NCBI GenBank assembly: GCA_024451685.1
Contig: JAMXCW010000002.1
Span: 173,541-230,592, forward strand
Direction of reading: 5' to 3'
Length of the DNA stretch: 57,052 nucleotides
Source: Candidatus Bathyanammoxibius amoris
GTDB lineage: Bacteria; Planctomycetota; Brocadiia; Brocadiales; Bathyanammoxibiaceae
Shown: in pieces, positions 25,895 to 32,944 of the stretch
Layout of the letters: every line of letters starts with the position of its first letter
Numbering within the stretch: position 1 is the stretch's first letter
Program-made: the position numbers and the translations under genes
Notes under the pieces: model-generated
Databases searched by the model: none
The model's input: the letters and a program-made list of their open reading frames with translations, nothing else
What the model was told of the DNA's origin: nothing

Positions 25895-26629
25895 ATGGAA
25901 AGACGCAAAGAAGCCCTTATCTATTCACAGGACATAACCAAAGACTACAAAGTGGGCAAAAGTACTCTAAGGGTCCTTGACAAAGTCAGCCTTGAGATAT
26001 GTAAGGGTGATATCCTCATAATACTTGGGCCTTCGGGAGCGGGTAAGAGCACGTTGCTGCATATCTTCGGGTTGCTGGATACACCGACGTCCGGCCAGGT
26101 GATTTACAGGGGAGAGAATCTGAGCAGGCTCAGCGCCAAACAGCAGGCCGAGAGGCGGAACAGGCACTTCGGTTTCGTGTTCCAGTTCTATCATCTGCTG
26201 CCAGACTTTACGGCCCTTGAGAACGTTATGATGCCACGGCTTATTGGGCGAACCGCGTTGCCACAAACCGACAACAAGACGAACAGGGAAATGGCAGCGG
26301 AGTTCCTGGACCTGGTCGGAATGAAGGACCGGGCATCTCACCGTCCAGACCAGCTTTCGGGAGGCGAGAGACAAAGGGCCGCCTTCGCGAGGGCCCTGGT
26401 AAATGAGCCTGAGGTCCTGTTCTGCGATGAACCGACAGGGAATCTGGACATGAAGAACTCGAAAGACATCCAGGATCTCATCCTGCGGCTAAACGCCCAG
26501 AACGACCAGACCTTTATTATAGTAACGCACGATGAAAACTTCGCCAGACTGGGAAAAAGGCGAATAAGGCTCGTAGACGGCAGGATAGTAGATCAGTCAA
26601 CAACGGCCCCTCAGAAAGGAGAGGGTTAA
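25895..26629 (+). CDS. LolD-like ABC transporter ATP-binding protein
   Basis: A 244-residue ATPase of the LolD/MacB class. Walker A is GPSGAGKST, signature LSGGERQRAAFARAL, Walker B VLFCDEPTGNLD and the switch His in VTHDENFARL; FGFVFQFYHLLPDFTALENVMMP is characteristic. LolCDE extracts lipoproteins from the inner membrane; related pumps move other substrates. The gene starts directly after the lysS stop. The LolC/E permease often found with lysS and lolD is missing here, so the membrane partner must be elsewhere. Confidence 0.82.
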   Translation: MERRKEALIYSQDITKDYKVGKSTLRVLDKVSLEICKGDILIILGPSGAGKSTLLHIFGLLDTPTSGQVIYRGENLSRLSAKQQAERRNRHFGFVFQFYHLLPDFTALENVMMPRLIGRTALPQTDNKTNREMAAEFLDLVGMKDRASHRPDQLSGGERQRAAFARALVNEPEVLFCDEPTGNLDMKNSKDIQDLILRLNAQNDQTFIIVTHDENFARLGKRRIRLVDGRIVDQSTTAPQKGEG

Positions 26630-27538
26630 ATGTCCCTTAAAGTATATATAAACGGTAAGCTCATGCCACAGGAAGAGGCAAAGGTGTCTGTCTTCGACCA
26701 TGGCCTTCTTTATGGTGACGGCATCTTTGAAGGGTTACGAGCCTACCACGGAAGGGTATTCAAGCTGACCCAGCACCTCGAGAGGCTCTTTGATTCGGCC
26801 AGGGCTATATTCCTCGAAATACCCATGACCATTGACGAACTTAAAGAGGGAATATTCGCCACCCTCAGGGCCAATAACATGAAAGACTCTTACGTCAGGC
26901 TGATAGTCACACGGGGTGAAGGAAAGCTTGGGCTGGAACCCGGAAAGTGCCGCAACCCGCAGGTAATAATCATCACGGACACCCTCCAACTGTACCCACC
27001 GAAGCTATATAACGAGGGGATTGACATCGTCGCCGTGGCTACGGTCCGCAACCACCCGGAGGCTCTAAACCCCAGAATAAAATGCCTTAACTACATGAAT
27101 AACATCCTGGCAAAGACAGAAGGCATTAACGCCGGCGCGACAGAGGCCCTCATGCTTAACAAGGACGGCTTTGTGGCGGAATGTACCGGCCAAAACATCT
27201 TCATGGTTAAAGGCAACGAGCTTTATACGCCTCATCCCAACTCCGGAATACTGAAAGGCATAACCAGGGATACGGTTATCGGACTGGCAAAAGAAGCTGG
27301 TATAAAGGTAAGAGAAGATTTCCTCACCAGATACGACCTCTATCTGGCCGAGGAGTGTTTCCTCACCGGGACAGCCGCGCAGATCGTGCCGGTAGTCAAG
27401 GTAGACGCCCGCATAGTAGGAGACGGAAAACCCGGCCGTATCACACGCGAAATGCTCAGAAAATACAGGGAACTCCTGACTAATCCAGAGGTTTCCGAGG
27501 TCTTTGAGACCCTCGAGCCAGGGTATTCAAGATCATAA
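26630..27538 (+). CDS. ilvE: Branched-chain amino acid aminotransferase
   Basis: A 302-residue class IV PLP aminotransferase that interconverts Leu, Ile and Val with their 2-oxo acids. The N-terminal FDHGLLYGDGIFEGLRAY, the likely PLP lysine Lys151 in RIKCLNYMNN, and GATEALMLNKDGFVAECTGQNIF are diagnostic. It starts immediately after the lolD-like stop. Its 3' end overlaps the convergent lspA gene by 59 bases. D-amino-acid aminotransferase is an alternative, but the size and motifs favour IlvE. Confidence 0.9.
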   Translation: MSLKVYINGKLMPQEEAKVSVFDHGLLYGDGIFEGLRAYHGRVFKLTQHLERLFDSARAIFLEIPMTIDELKEGIFATLRANNMKDSYVRLIVTRGEGKLGLEPGKCRNPQVIIITDTLQLYPPKLYNEGIDIVAVATVRNHPEALNPRIKCLNYMNNILAKTEGINAGATEALMLNKDGFVAECTGQNIFMVKGNELYTPHPNSGILKGITRDTVIGLAKEAGIKVREDFLTRYDLYLAEECFLTGTAAQIVPVVKVDARIVGDGKPGRITREMLRKYRELLTNPEVSEVFETLEPGYSRS

Positions 27539-27986
27539 CGGCCACGCCAAGACATATCAGCACGTCAGCGACATTAAACGTAGGCCAATGTCTTGCGCCG
27601 ACGTGAAGGTCTATAAAATCCCTGACATAGCCGTAGCACATCCTGTCTATTAAATTACCCGTCGCACCCGCAAGTATACCCCCCATGGCAATCGTGGTAA
27701 CATAATCAAGGCCTGCAGACTTAACGTACATCCAGAGGATTACGAATACGGCCACGACGGACAGGGCTATAAAAAATATACCGCCCCCCTTAAAGACCCC
27801 AAAGACACCGCCCTCGTTATAACTGAGGACAAGGTTTAGAAAAGAAGTGAGTTCGAAAAAATTACCGGGGTAGCGGGGATCGGCGAGATATTTAAAGGCG
27901 GCCCATTTCGTTGCCTGATCCAGGACAACGCCCAAAAGGACCACAACGGAAAGACGCCCACAGGGGCCTGCAAATCTATTCGGCAC
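27480..27986 (-). CDS. lspA: Lipoprotein signal peptidase II
   Basis: A 168-residue inner-membrane aspartic protease with four membrane helices that removes lipoprotein signal peptides. The two catalytic aspartates are in GNLIDRMCYGYVRDFI and FNVADVLICLG; SYNEGGVFGVF is the N-terminal conserved loop. It overlaps the upstream dksA-like gene by 11 bases, a common DksA-LspA arrangement, and its end overlaps ilvE on the other strand. Confidence 0.94.
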   Translation of the reverse strand: MPNRFAGPCGRLSVVVLLGVVLDQATKWAAFKYLADPRYPGNFFELTSFLNLVLSYNEGGVFGVFKGGGIFFIALSVVAVFVILWMYVKSAGLDYVTTIAMGGILAGATGNLIDRMCYGYVRDFIDLHVGARHWPTFNVADVLICLGVAVMILNTLARGSQRPRKPLD

Positions 27987-28359
27987 CAGCCTCCAGCTCT
28001 TCCTTCCTCTGACATTCTAGACACAGCTTGGCATAAGGTAATGCCGTGAGACGGGCCTTAGATATCTTCTTGTCACAGGTCTCACAAATACCGAAGGTCT
28101 TGTCCTCAATCTTCTCCAGGGCGTCATCTATGGACTTCAGCTCCTCCTCACCGTTCTGGATGAGGTGGATCATAATATCACGTTCGTAGTTGTCAGTACC
28201 CAGGTCAGCCATATGGAAAGGCACGTTAGAGAGGTCGCCGGCCGCATCCTGCCTGGACTTTTTCAGCGCTTCGCCTTCCATTGAATTCACGTTTCCAGCC
28301 AGCTTTTCCCTCACAGAAAGCAGCACCTTCTTGATAGTAGCCAGCTCTCTAGCCTTCAT
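27976..28359 (-). CDS. DksA/TraR-family zinc-finger protein
   Basis: A 127-residue protein from ATG 28359, chosen because AGGAGA lies about 10 bases upstream (a TTG start at 28395 is less likely). An N-terminal helical hairpin precedes a C4 zinc finger, CETCDKKISKARLTALPYAKLCLEC, typical of this family, which binds the RNA polymerase secondary channel or acts as a general stress protein (YteA-like). Located upstream of lspA and overlapping it. Confidence 0.85.
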   Translation of the reverse strand: MKARELATIKKVLLSVREKLAGNVNSMEGEALKKSRQDAAGDLSNVPFHMADLGTDNYERDIMIHLIQNGEEELKSIDDALEKIEDKTFGICETCDKKISKARLTALPYAKLCLECQRKEELEAGAE

Positions 28360-28523
28360 CTCTCTATGTCTCTCCTGCAAAAAAAACCGTACCAAACTCC
28401 AATGACATTCCTAAGCCAATGCTAAGAAAATCCACCGAGGAAGTCAAGAAGAAAGCCTCTCCGGCCCCTTCCACAGGGACTGCAACTACCATGCGCTAAT
28501 ATTTCAAGTCAAGAAAAATTTCC

Positions 28524-28552
28524 TTGCATACCCCAGGGGGGTATCTAGTACC
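28524..28552 (+). promoter_or_regulatory. Copper-type (CsoR) operator inside a weak promoter, copy 1
   Basis: TTGCAT (28524-28529) is followed by ACCCCAGGGGGGTAT, a near-palindrome of the TACCCC...GGGGTA kind bound by CsoR-type repressors. A weak -10 (TAGTAC or AGTACC, about 28546-28552) ends it. The layout matches copy 2 at 31352-31380. No plus-strand gene follows before the end of the convergent copA, so this copy may be a relic. The spacer 28360-28737 otherwise contains only a G-run (28562-28571) and no gene that I can see. Confidence 0.65.
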
Positions 28553-28737
28553 ACACCCTGCAGGGGGGGTAAGGTCAGTGAGAAGGCACGGCCTCGACGA
28601 TGTCGGTTACGGCTGTTATTCATGCCTTCAGGAGGATCTCCATCCGACAGCCCATACTACTTACTACATTCTCAAAAATAAAAAGTGGGTGATATTCTTG
28701 CCTCGCCCTTATTAATTCACGTATATCAACTGAATAC

Positions 28738-31065
28738 TCACCGAAACCTTTTAAGCCGCAAGGAGTTAAGTACAACCGTAATTGACGAAAACGACATAGC
28801 TGCAGCCGCAAAAATCGGATTAAGTAAAATCCCAAAGAATGGGTATAAAACACCGCCGGCGATAGGGATTAATGCTGAATTATAGAAGAATGCCCAGAAA
28901 AGATTTTGCTTGATAATCCTTAAAGTTGATTTAGAAAGTCTAATTGCATCCACTAATATTGATAAATTACCGGACACCAAAATAATCTCACCTGCTTCCT
29001 TAGCAACGTCTGTTCCGGTGCCCATGGCAATACCAACATCCGCTTGTGCCAACGCCGGCGCATCGTTTATGCCATCACCCACCATTCCAACTAAAACACT
29101 GCCTTTTGCCTGTAACTTCTTAATTTCTTCGGCTTTCTGTTCTGGTAAGACTCCAGCTATTACCCTTTCTATACCGACTTCTTCGCCGATTGCCTCGGCT
29201 GTTTTTTGATTGTCGCCGGTTATCATGATCGGTGTGATTCCCATGTTTGTAATAGACTCTATCGCCTTATGAGAATCTTCTTTAAGCACATCAGCTACGG
29301 CTATAACACCTAAAGGCTTGCCACCCAAGGCCAAAACCATCACAGTTTTTCCCTGGCCTTCTAAGGCACTTATTGTTTGCAACTCACCCTTGCTTAAGCT
29401 GATATTTTCGCTTGTCATCAATTTTCTGTTGCCCAAAAGTGCCTTATGCATGCCTTCTCCCAGTGAAATTTCTCCCGTAAGTCCGTAGCCGGGCACAGCG
29501 GAAAAATTCTCAACTTCCAACAATGTCAGTTTTTCTTTTTGGAATTCTTCTTTACTTGCCTCATCCAGAGGACGAGAAGAGTTTTTGCCCGATGAGGCCG
29601 CAAAACGTAGAATGGCTTCCGCAATTGGATGCTCTGAATATTTCTCTAAACTTGCTGCAATCCTTATAATCTCTTGTTTGCCGGCACCACTAAATTCTTT
29701 AATGTCAGTTACAGCCGGCTCACCTTTAGTCAAAGTCCCGGTCTTATCCAAAACCAGGACTTTTATCTTATGTAAAAGCTCCAGGGCCTGAGCATTCCGA
29801 ATAAGTATTCCCTTCTCTGCACCTTTTCCAGTGCCTATCATAATTGCCGTAGGCGTTGCCAGACCTAACGCGCAGGGACAGGCAATAATTAAAACAGCGA
29901 CAAAATTAACTAAAGCAAAGGTAAATGCCGGCTCCGGCCCAAAAAACAACCAAACCAAAAAAGTGACAACGGCAATCAAAATGACTGCCGGCACAAAATA
30001 TTGAGAAACCCTGTCTGCCAGTCGTTGGATAGGCGCCTTGGAACCCTGAGCTTCTTCTACTAACTTAATGACCTGAGCCAAAAACGTGTCTTTTCCGACC
30101 TTGACAGCGCGAAACTTAAATGCCCCGGTCTTGTTAACTGTCGCGCCGATTACCTCATCACCGGACTTCTTATCAACCGGCATTGACTCGCCCGTAACCA
30201 TGGATTCATCAATAGTAGAACTCCCTTCAATAATTATACCGTCAACTGGCACCTTCCAACCAGGTTTCACGACAATAACATCGCCAACCGCAACTTCATT
30301 AACAGGAATTTCTACTTCTTTGCCATCTCTGACAACCAGAGCCTTTTTTGCTGAAAGTTTGGCTAACTTCTTAATGGCTTCCGATGCCTTACCTTTGGCC
30401 TTTGCCTCCAAATACTTGCCTAGAATTATTAAAGTAATGATTATTGCCGCCGTATCAAAATATACGTGAGCCGCTCCTAATTTCACAAACATATCAATAT
30501 GTAGAGCAGTCATCAGGATAACTACAAAGCTGTAAATAAACGCGGAAAGCGTGCCAATTACAATCAGCGTATCCATATTGGGCCGTAAATTTTTCAAAGC
30601 ATACCAGGTGCTCCTGTAAAACTGCAAACCAACCCAAAACTGAACCGGTAGCGCCAGGGCAAACAATGTCCATAAACGCGCCTCTTCCGGCATCCATTTA
30701 ATAAAAACAAACCACTCGGGAAAGCTAAAGATGAAAATAACAGAAGAAAGTGAGGCACCGACTATGAGTTTTATCTTCAGTGCCGCCATTTCTTTTTCTT
30801 TAAACATCGCATGATGGTCATGAAGCCTGACTTCTTTACCCGGCGGTTGGGCTTCCAGGTCAGCCAGCTTATAACCCAAACCCTTTACGGCCTTTCGAAC
30901 TGCATCCAAACTCAACACCTTCGCATCGTACTTCAAAGACATATTTTCCGTAGCAAAATTCACCATTACCTCTTTGATGCCGGGCAGTTTCTTTAAGGCG
31001 TCTTCAATAGTCCCCGCACAAGTCGCGCAATGCATCCCCTGTACTGGCAAAATAATTGTTTTCAT
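28738..31065 (-). CDS. copA: Copper-exporting P1B-type ATPase (intact), probably horizontally acquired
   Basis: A 775-residue pump from ATG 31065 (the frame continues upstream but [16 protein letters not shown] is the natural N-terminus). One HMA domain (GMHCATCAG), eight predicted membrane helices, the ion-path [14 protein letters not shown], the catalytic DKTGTLT, HP in [10 protein letters not shown] and [22 protein letters not shown] are all intact, so it should export Cu(I). By eye the DNA is clearly poorer in G+C than its neighbours, and Leu/Pro codon use differs. It is on the opposite strand from the other metal genes and lies between two similar copper operators. Confidence 0.93.
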   Translation of the reverse strand: MKTIILPVQGMHCATCAGTIEDALKKLPGIKEVMVNFATENMSLKYDAKVLSLDAVRKAVKGLGYKLADLEAQPPGKEVRLHDHHAMFKEKEMAALKIKLIVGASLSSVIFIFSFPEWFVFIKWMPEEARLWTLFALALPVQFWVGLQFYRSTWYALKNLRPNMDTLIVIGTLSAFIYSFVVILMTALHIDMFVKLGAAHVYFDTAAIIITLIILGKYLEAKAKGKASEAIKKLAKLSAKKALVVRDGKEVEIPVNEVAVGDVIVVKPGWKVPVDGIIIEGSSTIDESMVTGESMPVDKKSGDEVIGATVNKTGAFKFRAVKVGKDTFLAQVIKLVEEAQGSKAPIQRLADRVSQYFVPAVILIAVVTFLVWLFFGPEPAFTFALVNFVAVLIIACPCALGLATPTAIMIGTGKGAEKGILIRNAQALELLHKIKVLVLDKTGTLTKGEPAVTDIKEFSGAGKQEIIRIAASLEKYSEHPIAEAILRFAASSGKNSSRPLDEASKEEFQKEKLTLLEVENFSAVPGYGLTGEISLGEGMHKALLGNRKLMTSENISLSKGELQTISALEGQGKTVMVLALGGKPLGVIAVADVLKEDSHKAIESITNMGITPIMITGDNQKTAEAIGEEVGIERVIAGVLPEQKAEEIKKLQAKGSVLVGMVGDGINDAPALAQADVGIAMGTGTDVAKEAGEIILVSGNLSILVDAIRLSKSTLRIIKQNLFWAFFYNSALIPIAGGVLYPFFGILLNPIFAAAAMSFSSITVVLNSLRLKRFR

Positions 31066-31351
31066 GTTTTTACCAATTACCGGTGCTGATGACATAAAAT
31101 GCAGACGTTTAGTTTGGGCTGACAACGAATCTGTCACCTGGATTCTCTCCCCTATCCTCCATAAAATCAACAATATTATCCGTTGCTTAATAAAAGAGGC
31201 CTTTTGCAAGGCTGCCTGACAAAAGTTTGCCGCCCTTCTTTGCCAGGCGTTTAGTCGCCCCACTCTACCGAACATATCAGAACCTCAGAAAGACTCTAAC
31301 GAGACCCGCGGAGGACTCTAAAAAAATATTTTGCGGCAACAGAAATTCCCC

Positions 31352-31380
31352 TTGCATAGGGTAGGGGGGTATGGTATACT
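31352..31380 (+). promoter_or_regulatory. Copper-type (CsoR) operator inside a strong promoter, copy 2
   Basis: TTGCAT (-35, 31352-31357) and TATACT (-10, 31375-31380) are 17 bases apart, and the spacer contains AGGGTAGGGGGGTATGG, a CsoR-like operator. A bound repressor would block polymerase directly. A second GGGTATACC (31399-31407) follows. This promoter faces the Rieske gene (31517) and csoR (32253). The region 31066-31351 shows no convincing gene. Confidence 0.72.
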
Positions 31381-31417
31381 TCCAACGGCTTGGGGGGAGG
31401 GTATACCTTTCGGGGTG

Positions 31418-31495
31418 ATGAAGGGCCATATAGCCGTACTTCAGAGCCCTTATGCAGCCATGATTTATGCTTTTAAGCTCAAGAGGAAGAAGTAG
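31418..31495 (+). CDS. Possible 25-residue leader ORF
   Basis: ATG 31418 to TAG 31495 encodes a short basic peptide (MKGHIAVLQSPYAAMIYAF then KLKRKK). GGGG is just upstream, though rather close to the ATG. It falls between the copper promoter and the Rieske gene, where a leader could act in control; it may equally be chance. No family recognised. Confidence 0.25.
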   Translation: MKGHIAVLQSPYAAMIYAFKLKRKK

Positions 31496-31516
31496 TTTTG
31501 AAGAGGGGATGAGAAA

Positions 31517-32083
31517 ATGAGTATCTGGCAAAGGGAGAGCAGGGTATCGGATACGGAGAAGAAGGTAGTCCAGGGCGTACTTGGAGCGCTTTCAAGGAGG
31601 TGGATGCTGCTTATCATTGGATTTGTAGGACTCCTCACCTTCGCCGGGCTTGCCGCCCTTTTAACGATGGTGGACTTTCTAAAGCCAAAGGTCCTCTTTG
31701 GCCCTTCAAGCAAGTTTAAGGCAGGCTTCCCCGATGAATATCAACCGGGCAAGGTCAGTACCAGGTGGATGAAGGAACAGACGGTATGGATAGTAAGGAA
31801 CAAGGCGGGAGGTATTTATGCCTTTTCGGCTATATGCCGTCATCTGGGTTGCATTCCAACCTGGGTAGAGGACGAACAGCTCTTCAAGTGTCCCTGCCAC
31901 GGGAGCAACTACAATATTGAGGGAGACGTAGTGGCGGGTCCTGCCCCCAGACCCCTGTGGAGGTTTGGTCTTAGTTTTGCAACGGACGGGCAGATAGTCG
32001 TCAACAAGACCGTTAGAGAAGACACCCCGGGTAAAAGGGAGAAAGGCCCGTTCATGATACATGATAAGGGTCTAAGTGTATGA
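31517..32083 (+). CDS. Rieske [2Fe-2S] protein
   Basis: A 188-residue protein. A basic cytoplasmic N-terminus and one membrane helix (WMLLIIGFVGLLTFAGLAALLT, about 29-50) anchor a C-terminal Rieske domain with CRHLGC (107-112) and CPCHGSNY (125-132), which provide the two Cys and two His ligands plus the disulfide pair. The family works in quinol:cytochrome c oxidoreductases, beside cytochrome b. No cytochrome b gene is in the window; a tiny frame beginning in the stop codon (32080-32202) may be a remnant. It is directly downstream of the copper-type promoter. Confidence 0.88.
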   Translation: MSIWQRESRVSDTEKKVVQGVLGALSRRWMLLIIGFVGLLTFAGLAALLTMVDFLKPKVLFGPSSKFKAGFPDEYQPGKVSTRWMKEQTVWIVRNKAGGIYAFSAICRHLGCIPTWVEDEQLFKCPCHGSNYNIEGDVVAGPAPRPLWRFGLSFATDGQIVVNKTVREDTPGKREKGPFMIHDKGLSV

Positions 32084-32202
32084 GCGAAGAACTTAAGAGG
32101 GCGAAGGATAGAGCTGTACATACCCACCCGGGTCTGGCGCTCGGTATTCCGCCAAGGCTGGCCAACCACCGGGGGAAGTGTTGGTGTCGACACCCTGATT
32201 AA
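32080..32202 (+). pseudogene. Short ORF overlapping the Rieske stop; possible truncated partner gene
   Basis: The ATG at 32080 overlaps the Rieske TGA (ATGA), the layout of a coupled next gene, but the frame ends after 40 codons (MSEELKRAKDRAVHTHPG and on to HRGKCWCRHPD). In another frame, reading continues from about 32170 as SVGVDTLINLYGTNITEPLDKL. A deletion or frameshift that removed the body of a partner such as cytochrome b is possible; I cannot identify the family. Confidence 0.4.
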
Positions 32203-32252
32203 TCTCTATGGCACGAATATCACAGAACCTTTAGACAAGTTGAGGACGTATC

Positions 32253-32549
32253 ATGCCAAAAGCAACTCTTACAAAACGTGGGACAGGGCATTCGGAGGAA
32301 ATAATACGCCTGAAGAGGATTGAAGGCCAGGTGCGCGGCATCCAGAAGATGATAGACGACCGCAGGTACTGTGTGGACATAATTACCCAGCTTCAGTCCA
32401 TCTCCTCCGCAGTCGCGCGTGTCCAGGAACGCATCCTCAAGAGACACGTCGAGCATTGTGTAGCAGAGGCCATACGCTCCGGAGTAGAAGAGGACAAACA
32501 GGAAAAGATTGAGGAGATTATAGAAGTCCTGAGAAACTTTGGGAAATAG
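32253..32549 (+). CDS. csoR: CsoR-type copper-sensing repressor (DUF156)
   Basis: A 98-residue all-helical repressor. The Cu(I) ligands Cys40 (RRYC), His65 and Cys69 (RHVEHC) have the C-x24-H-x3-C spacing of M. tuberculosis CsoR (Cys36, His61, Cys65), so copper rather than nickel or formaldehyde is the expected signal. It should bind the TACCCC/GGGGTA-type operators at 28527-28544 and 31358-31374 and release on Cu(I). GAGGA lies 7 bases before the ATG. copZ and copA follow on the same strand. Confidence 0.9.
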   Translation: MPKATLTKRGTGHSEEIIRLKRIEGQVRGIQKMIDDRRYCVDIITQLQSISSAVARVQERILKRHVEHCVAEAIRSGVEEDKQEKIEEIIEVLRNFGK

Positions 32550-32561
32550 GAACCTGACAAA

Positions 32562-32795
32562 ATGTACACAATATCTGGAAATGACCCAAAAATAAGCCTC
32601 TCAATAACAGGGATGAAATGTGTATCCTGCGCAGGCAAGATAGAAAAGGCCCTGCTGGAAGTACCCGGCGTGGAGGAAGCACAGGTAAACTTCGCCACGG
32701 AGCAGGCCACTGTAACCGGAAGCGCAACACGGGAGGCACTCGAGGCGGCAATTGAGGTGCTGGGCTACAATATAAAGAAAGAAAATGCAGGATGA
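32562..32795 (+). CDS. copZ: Copper chaperone, HMA domain (CopZ-like)
   Basis: A 77-residue single heavy-metal-associated domain with GMKCVSCAG (CxxC) that can carry Cu(I) to the pump or to CsoR. A 96-base stretch is identical to the HMA segment of the next gene. Its stop overlaps the next ATG (ATGA). An AGGAA ribosome site precedes the start. Confidence 0.88.
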   Translation: MYTISGNDPKISLSITGMKCVSCAGKIEKALLEVPGVEEAQVNFATEQATVTGSATREALEAAIEVLGYNIKKENAG

Positions 32796-32944
32796 CAAAT
32801 AAACAAAAGACAGACCTGTCGATAGCAGGAATGAGGTGCGCTTCTTGTGCAGGCAAGATAGAAAAGGCCCTGCTGGAAGTACCCGGCGTGGAGGAAGCAC
32901 AGGTAAACTTCGCCACGGAGCAGGCCACTGTAACCGGAAGCGCA
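32631..32944 (+). repeat. 96-bp perfect direct repeat shared by copZ and the second copA
   Basis: 32631-32726 and 32849-32944 are identical over 96 bases, offset 218. They encode the conserved part of the HMA domains, after the CxxC. Flanking bases diverge. A recent gene conversion or domain duplication fits; assembly collapse is an alternative. Confidence 0.9.

Noticed and set aside
28524-28715. 63-codon plus-strand frame beginning in copper operator copy 1
   Set aside because: Its TTG start is the -35 element itself and the product resembles nothing; treated as non-coding.
31066-31275. N-terminal 70-codon extension of the minus-strand copA
   Set aside because: The extension lacks domain similarity, and the HMA domain starts naturally at ATG 31065.
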